A stretch of DNA of 34,445 bases from Phoenicimicrobium sp964438695 (GTDB lineage: Bacteria; Atribacterota; Phoenicimicrobiia; Phoenicimicrobiales; Phoenicimicrobiaceae): NCBI GenBank assembly GCA_964438695.1, contig CAYTKP010000007.1:1-34445 (forward strand), given 5' to 3'. Numbering within the stretch: the first letter of the stretch is position 1; each line of letters starts with the position of its first letter. Position numbers and translations under genes: made by a program. Under the pieces are notes generated by a model. That model was not told where the DNA came from and did no database searches. It was given only the letters and a program-made list of their open reading frames with translations. Shown piece after piece: positions 30,735-34,445 of this stretch.

Positions 30735-32480
30735 GTGAGAAAGAACAAAGAGAGCAAGATACTTTTATTGGGCATTTTAATTTTAGTATTTATCTGCGGA
30801 AGTTTAAGTGTGGCACAGGCAAATAATCAAGGCAAGATAACCGCTATTGTAGTTCAGGGGAATAAAAATATTTCTAAGGATTTAATAATTTCCCAGATTG
30901 CCTCTAATCTGGGGGATATCTTTTCCAAAGAAAATATTGAAAAAGATATGAAAGCTATATATGATCTGGGTTATTTCAAAGATGTGCGCATAAAATTAGA
31001 GCCTTTTAGAGATGGTTACAAAGTAGTCTTTATAGTAGTGGAGAATTTGCCTATAAAAGAGATTAATATAGAAGGTAATACTGTAGTCTCAGTAGAAGAA
31101 ATGCGAGAAGTGATGATTTTACGAGAAGGACAAGTTTTTTGCCATAAGATATTAAAGAATGACCTTGACCGTATCTCTCAACTTTATAAAGACCGAGGCT
31201 ATCTTTTGATTAATATCAAAGAGGTTAATTTTGACGAAGAAGGAAGATTGGGAATAAAGATTTCTGAAGGCAAGTTAGAAAAGATAGTAATTGAAGGCAA
31301 TGATAAGACCAAAGAAAAGGTAATTATCCGGGAAATGACTATTGAACCAGGTGATCTCTTTAATTTTGAGAAGGCAAAAAAGTCTTTGCAAAATATCTAT
31401 AACTTGGGATATTTCGAAGATGTGAGTATGAAACTGGAGCCAGGTACTGAAGAAGATTCAATAGTTTTGGTGGTAAAAGTAATTGAGAAAAATACAGGAA
31501 AGTTTGGCATTGGTGCAGGGTATAACTCCGAAGAAGGACTTATGGGATTTGCCAGTATAGAGGAGAATAATCTTTTTGGAGGAGGACAAAAAGTAGAAGC
31601 GAAATTAGAACTAGGTGGTCGGACTACTTATAAAGTATCCTTTTTAGAACCCTGGTTAGGTAATACCCCTACTTCTTTTGGTTTTGAAGCATATGATCAA
31701 ATTAGTTCTAAAGAGAACAAAGAAAATACGACTGTTATTGGTGAATATGATATCGAAAGGTTGGGGGGAAGGCTTATTTTGGGAAGAAAAATAGGTGATT
31801 CGTTTAAATTAGGATTAGAATTAAAGAGTGAAAAGGTAACCTATGAATTAACTTCTGGGATTCTACCTGATGATACAAATGAAGGATGGACAAATAGTCT
31901 TACTCCTAATATCTCTTATGATACTCGTGATAATGTATTTGAACCTACTTCTGGTTGGTACCATAGCTTTTCTTTAGAAAAAGCAGGAGGATTTTTGGGA
32001 GGAGATTACGACTTTACCAAATACAATTTAACTCTTCGCACCTATATTTCTACTCAATTTATCGAAGATGTGGTTGATATTAATAGTATGAAAAAAATAA
32101 CTGATACTTTAAGCGAAGGAGTATTTGCCCTTCGGGCTATGGGCGGTATAGCGGATACTGATTTACCTTCTTTTGCAGCATATCAAGTAGGGGGAATGAA
32201 TACCGTAAGAGGTTATGGCTTAGGAGAATTCTCAGGGGATAAATTTTTGGTATTTAATGTGGAATATAGATTTCCTTTAGCAGAAAATTTTCAGGCAGTA
32301 CTCTTTGGAGATTGGGGCCAAGCCTGGGATTATAAAGAAAGTTTTAATTTAGAGGATTTAAAATTTGGTCGAGGGATCGGTGTTCGTTTTGATACTCCTC
32401 TTGGACCAATTAGATTAGATTATGGAATTAATGAAGAAGGAGAAGGACAAACTTATTTCAGTATAGGACATACGTTTTAA
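30735..32480 (+). CDS. bamA: Outer-membrane protein assembly factor BamA (Omp85)
   Basis: BamA inserts beta-barrel proteins into the outer membrane. The GTG start has AGGAGG 8 bases upstream. The signal peptide ends near VAQA (residue 29). Three POTRA domains follow at about residues 33-107, 108-182 and 183-258, each with the GN-x-x-x and LGYF/RGY features, then a 16-strand-type barrel (about 259-581). The barrel has the conserved VRGYGLGEFSGD loop and GVRFDTPLGPIRLDYG, and the chain ends in F (SIGHTF), the outer-membrane signal. At 581 residues it is short, because typical BamA has five POTRAs. A TamA or other Omp85 relative is possible, but the neighbours tamB, ompH and fabZ favour BamA. 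Confidence 0.92.
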   Translation: MRKNKESKILLLGILILVFICGSLSVAQANNQGKITAIVVQGNKNISKDLIISQIASNLGDIFSKENIEKDMKAIYDLGYFKDVRIKLEPFRDGYKVVFIVVENLPIKEINIEGNTVVSVEEMREVMILREGQVFCHKILKNDLDRISQLYKDRGYLLINIKEVNFDEEGRLGIKISEGKLEKIVIEGNDKTKEKVIIREMTIEPGDLFNFEKAKKSLQNIYNLGYFEDVSMKLEPGTEEDSIVLVVKVIEKNTGKFGIGAGYNSEEGLMGFASIEENNLFGGGQKVEAKLELGGRTTYKVSFLEPWLGNTPTSFGFEAYDQISSKENKENTTVIGEYDIERLGGRLILGRKIGDSFKLGLELKSEKVTYELTSGILPDDTNEGWTNSLTPNISYDTRDNVFEPTSGWYHSFSLEKAGGFLGGDYDFTKYNLTLRTYISTQFIEDVVDINSMKKITDTLSEGVFALRAMGGIADTDLPSFAAYQVGGMNTVRGYGLGEFSGDKFLVFNVEYRFPLAENFQAVLFGDWGQAWDYKESFNLEDLKFGRGIGVRFDTPLGPIRLDYGINEEGEGQTYFSIGHTF

Positions 32481-32485
32481 ATTAA

Positions 32486-32517
32486 TTCACCAATTCACCA
32501 ATTTACCAATTTAACAA
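32486..32517 (+). repeat. Octamer array right after bamA
   Basis: TTCACCAA twice, TTTACCAA and TTTAACAA: four units in exact 8-base register, starting five bases after the bamA stop. The inverse complement (TTGGTAAA) resembles the CTGGTAAA units elsewhere. Confidence 0.75.
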
Positions 32518-32525
32518 AAAAAATC

Positions 32526-32584
32526 GTAGGACAGGCGTCTCGCCTGTCTGGAAGATTGATGTAGGGGTCGGATTTATCCGACCC
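32526..32584. repeat. Double hairpin cassette between bamA and ompH
   Basis: GACAGGCG (32530-32537) pairs perfectly with CGCCTGTC (32541-32548), loop TCT, after GTAG. GGGTCGGAT (32565-32573) pairs perfectly with ATCCGACCC (32576-32584), after GTAG. These are the same two modules, in the same order, as at 25595-25644, but with different stem bases that keep the pairing. Confidence 0.75.
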
Positions 32585-32604
32585 GAAACGGGAAGACTCG
32601 TTAA

Positions 32605-32644
32605 CCAGGTAACTTAATAACTGGATAACTGGGTAACTATAAAA
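32605..32644 (+). repeat. Octamer array just before ompH
   Basis: CCAGGTAA, CTTAATAA, CTGGATAA, CTGGGTAA and CTATAAAA are in exact 8-base register and end six bases before the ribosome site AGGAGG. Read inversely it resembles the array at 32486-32517, so the bamA-ompH spacer is bordered by inverse octamer arrays. Confidence 0.7.
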
Positions 32645-32662
32645 AACATTAAGGAGGAAAAT

Positions 32663-33217
32663 ATGCAATTGATTAAAAAAAGAGTAGTAAATAAAGCAGT
32701 AGTTGTTCTATTATTTACCATGGTAGTCATTTTGTTTTTGAGTTTTCAAAATGTTGGAGCAGCAGGGGTGAAGATAGGTTTAATCAATCTGGCAGAAGTG
32801 ATATCTAGTCATCCTTATTCCCAAAACATTAAGCAACTTACCTTAAAATTGCAAGAGGAACTTCGAAAACGTCAGGAAGAATTGAATAAACAGGGTAAGG
32901 GCTTGGATGAGGTTGAGCTTAAAAAATTAGAAGATAAATTTAATAAAGAATGGGAACCTATCAAAGAGAAGATGCTTGCTGAGATTAAATCCTATCAGGC
33001 AGCTCGTTATTCAGACATTATTGAAGCAATAAAGATAATAGGTGATAAAGGAAAATATGATTTGATAGTAAACAGTGAGATAAAAGTACCTGCAGGAAAC
33101 GATATTTTAAATTATCCTATCGCTCTCTATGGAGGAGAGGATATTACCCAAGATGTAATAGCCGAGATTAAAGCAAAATTAGAAGAAGAACAGAAAGAGA
33201 AAGATAAAATAAAATGA
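32663..33217 (+). CDS. OmpH/Skp-family periplasmic chaperone
   Basis: Skp-like chaperones keep unfolded outer-membrane proteins soluble on their way to BamA. The 184-residue protein has a basic head, a hydrophobic signal segment (about 12-28) and a possible GAAG cleavage region. A mature part KIGLINLAEVISSHPYSQ is the OmpH start motif. A long charged coiled coil (about residues 58-110) forms the tentacle, followed by IEAIKIIGDKGKYDLIVNS and a lysine/glutamate-rich tail. AGGAGG precedes the ATG. It is next to bamA and overlaps fabZ by four bases, a classical arrangement. Confidence 0.9.
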   Translation: MQLIKKRVVNKAVVVLLFTMVVILFLSFQNVGAAGVKIGLINLAEVISSHPYSQNIKQLTLKLQEELRKRQEELNKQGKGLDEVELKKLEDKFNKEWEPIKEKMLAEIKSYQAARYSDIIEAIKIIGDKGKYDLIVNSEIKVPAGNDILNYPIALYGGEDITQDVIAEIKAKLEEEQKEKDKIK

Positions 33218-33642
33218 AACAAAAATTATCCATAGAAAAAATATTAGATCTCTTACCTCATCGTTACCCCTTTCTATTAGTGGATAGGATATTAGAACTG
33301 GAAGAGAATAAAATCGTGGGGGTAAAGAATGTTTCTATAAATGAACCTTTTTTCCAGGGACATTTTCCGGGACATCCGGTTATGCCTGGGGTACTTATAA
33401 TTGAAGCTATGGCCCAGACAGGCGGAGTTTTGATGTTCTCTAAGAAAGAAAATAAAGGGAAAATACCGCTATTTGCTGGAATTGATAAAGCCAGGTTTAA
33501 AAAACAGGTATCTCCTGGAGACCAATTACTTATCAAAGTAGAAATTTTAAAAATGGTAAGAGGAATTGGAAAAGCCAAAGCAGAAGCCTATGTAGATGAT
33601 AATTTGGTAGCTTATGCCGAACTACTGTTTACGGCGGTTTGA
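33214..33642 (+). CDS. fabZ: 3-hydroxyacyl-[acyl-carrier-protein] dehydratase FabZ
   Basis: FabZ removes water from 3-hydroxyacyl-ACP in fatty-acid elongation and so balances membrane lipid and lipid A acyl chains. The 142 residues contain LLPHRYPFLLVDRI at the start. The active site is FFQGHFPGHPVMPGVLIIEAMAQTGG, with catalytic H50 and E64. The ATG overlaps the stop of ompH in ATGA, showing translational coupling. In many diderms lpxD, lpxA or lpxC lie beside fabZ; none is here. The lptB gene begins at or just after its stop. Confidence 0.97.
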   Translation: MKQKLSIEKILDLLPHRYPFLLVDRILELEENKIVGVKNVSINEPFFQGHFPGHPVMPGVLIIEAMAQTGGVLMFSKKENKGKIPLFAGIDKARFKKQVSPGDQLLIKVEILKMVRGIGKAKAEAYVDDNLVAYAELLFTAV

Positions 33643-33653
33643 GGGAGAAAATT

Positions 33654-34376
33654 GTGCAAGCCATAAGAGCTGAGAATTTGATAAAGATTTACCGAAAAAG
33701 GCGAGTAGTAGATGAAGTTAGCTTAGAGATTAATAAAGGCGAAGTAGTAGGTCTTTTAGGTCCAAATGGTGCAGGGAAGACTACTACTTTTTATATTATA
33801 GTAGGCCTAATAAGTCCTGACAAAGGGAAAGTGTCTTTTAACGGTAAAGAAATAACCAAAATACCTATGTTCCAAAGAGCTCGAATGGGTTTAGGTTATT
33901 TAGCCCAGGAACCTTCAGTCTTTCGCAAGCTTACTGTTGAAGAAAATCTCCTTTTAATTTTAGAATCTTTAGGAACCAAAAAAAATGAACAAAGAGAAAG
34001 ATGTTATTCATTATTAAAAGAATTAGAAATAGAACATCTCGCTGATTATAGAGGATATATGCTTTCTGGTGGAGAAAGGCGCCGAGTAGAAATTGCTCGG
34101 ACCTTAGCTAGTTATCCCTCTTTTATGTTACTTGATGAACCCTTTACTGGGGTTGACCCCATTGCTGTTTATGACATCCAGGAAATAATTGCCTATCTTA
34201 AAGAAAAGGGGTTAGGGATATTGATTACCGACCATAATGTGAGAGAAACCCTTAAAATTACCGATAGAGCTTACATAATGCATAATGGGAAAATATTAAC
34301 CCATGGTACTCCCCAGCAGGTTGCTAATTGTGAAATTACCCGCAAAATCTATCTAGGGGAGAGATTTAATCTATAA
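33654..34376 (+). CDS. lptB: LPS export ABC transporter ATP-binding protein LptB
   Basis: LptB drives LptFG-mediated extraction of lipopolysaccharide from the inner membrane. The 240-residue ATPase has Walker A LLGPNGAGKTTTFY, Q-loop YLAQEPSVFRKLTVEENL (the LptB-typical version), signature LSGGERRRVEIARTLA, Walker B FMLLDEPFTGVDPIAV and switch histidine ITDHNVRET. The GTG at 33654 is chosen because GGGAG lies 6 bases upstream; a TTG at 33639 overlaps the fabZ stop and has no ribosome site. The close relative LivF/LivG lacks this Q-loop and the GVDPIAV pattern. The permease partners lptFG and lptC/A are not in the window. Confidence 0.93.
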   Translation: MQAIRAENLIKIYRKRRVVDEVSLEINKGEVVGLLGPNGAGKTTTFYIIVGLISPDKGKVSFNGKEITKIPMFQRARMGLGYLAQEPSVFRKLTVEENLLLILESLGTKKNEQRERCYSLLKELEIEHLADYRGYMLSGGERRRVEIARTLASYPSFMLLDEPFTGVDPIAVYDIQEIIAYLKEKGLGILITDHNVRETLKITDRAYIMHNGKILTHGTPQQVANCEITRKIYLGERFNL

Positions 34377-34445
34377 AATAGTGAATAGGGAGTTGTGCTG
34401 AACTTTCTACTCAAATTATTATCGCTTTACGACTGGGATATTTTG

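Noticed and set aside
33639..33653. TTG start of lptB overlapping the fabZ stop
   Set aside because: It has no ribosome site, while GTG 33654 has GGGAG at the proper distance and gives the usual N-terminus.

Overview
The window is a 34.4 kb stretch of AT-rich bacterial chromosome. It is densely coded, almost all on the + strand, and made mostly of housekeeping genes. The gene content points to a diderm (two-membrane) bacterium with Firmicutes-like gene order. One block, spoVG - tRNA-Gln - glmU - prs - rplY(ctc) - pth - galT - pfkA - mfd - mazG, follows the Bacillus/Clostridium order apart from the inserted galT-pfkA pair. It is followed directly by an outer-membrane biogenesis block: tamB - bamA - ompH/skp - fabZ - lptB. 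The rpsF - rpsR - DUF2232 - rplI - dnaB block with an upstream DUF951 gene is also Firmicutes-like. This mixture would fit Atribacterota (OP9/JS1) or another terrabacterial diderm phylum; that placement is inference from content and order and was not searched.

Layout. 1-451 (minus strand): 5' part of an SLC13/ArsB-type permease, divergent from 705-4076: mreB, mreC and an M16 zinc peptidase. The two directions share a palindrome that carries both -35 boxes. 4139-8830: DUF951, rpsF, rpsR, DUF2232 membrane protein, rplI, dnaB. 8991-9341: four tRNAs (Lys-CTT, Glu-TTC, Val-CAC, Thr-CGT). 9495-10385: rsmA/ksgA. 10532-14705: a four-gene extracytoplasmic thiol-redox cluster (thioredoxin-CcdA/DsbD fusion, peroxiredoxin/TlpA-like protein, CGPC thioredoxin lipoprotein, DUF1573 protein). 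14874-15060: a self-contained unit with a perfect consensus promoter, a possible 23-residue peptide or small RNA, and a palindromic terminator. 15297-26155: the spoVG-to-mazG block. 26473-34376: tamB to lptB, the assembly and lipid-supply functions of the outer membrane.

How the genes work together. The mre genes organise wall synthesis, and glmU supplies UDP-GlcNAc for wall and lipid A. fabZ makes fatty acids, while bamA, tamB, ompH and lptB build the outer membrane. The ribosomal, tRNA, pth, rsmA, dnaB and mfd genes serve translation, replication and repair. The redox cluster probably moves reducing equivalents across the inner membrane to secreted thiol proteins.

The least explained signal lies in the spacers. 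Many intergenic regions contain degenerate tandem arrays of two kinds: a 7-base unit (ACTAACG / ACTATTY) and an 8-base unit (like CTGGTTAA / TTAGTTAG). They often occur reversed just after a stop codon and forward just before a Shine-Dalgarno site. In two spacers they bracket small perfect hairpin cassettes. No CRISPR array, transposase, prophage or rRNA gene was seen.
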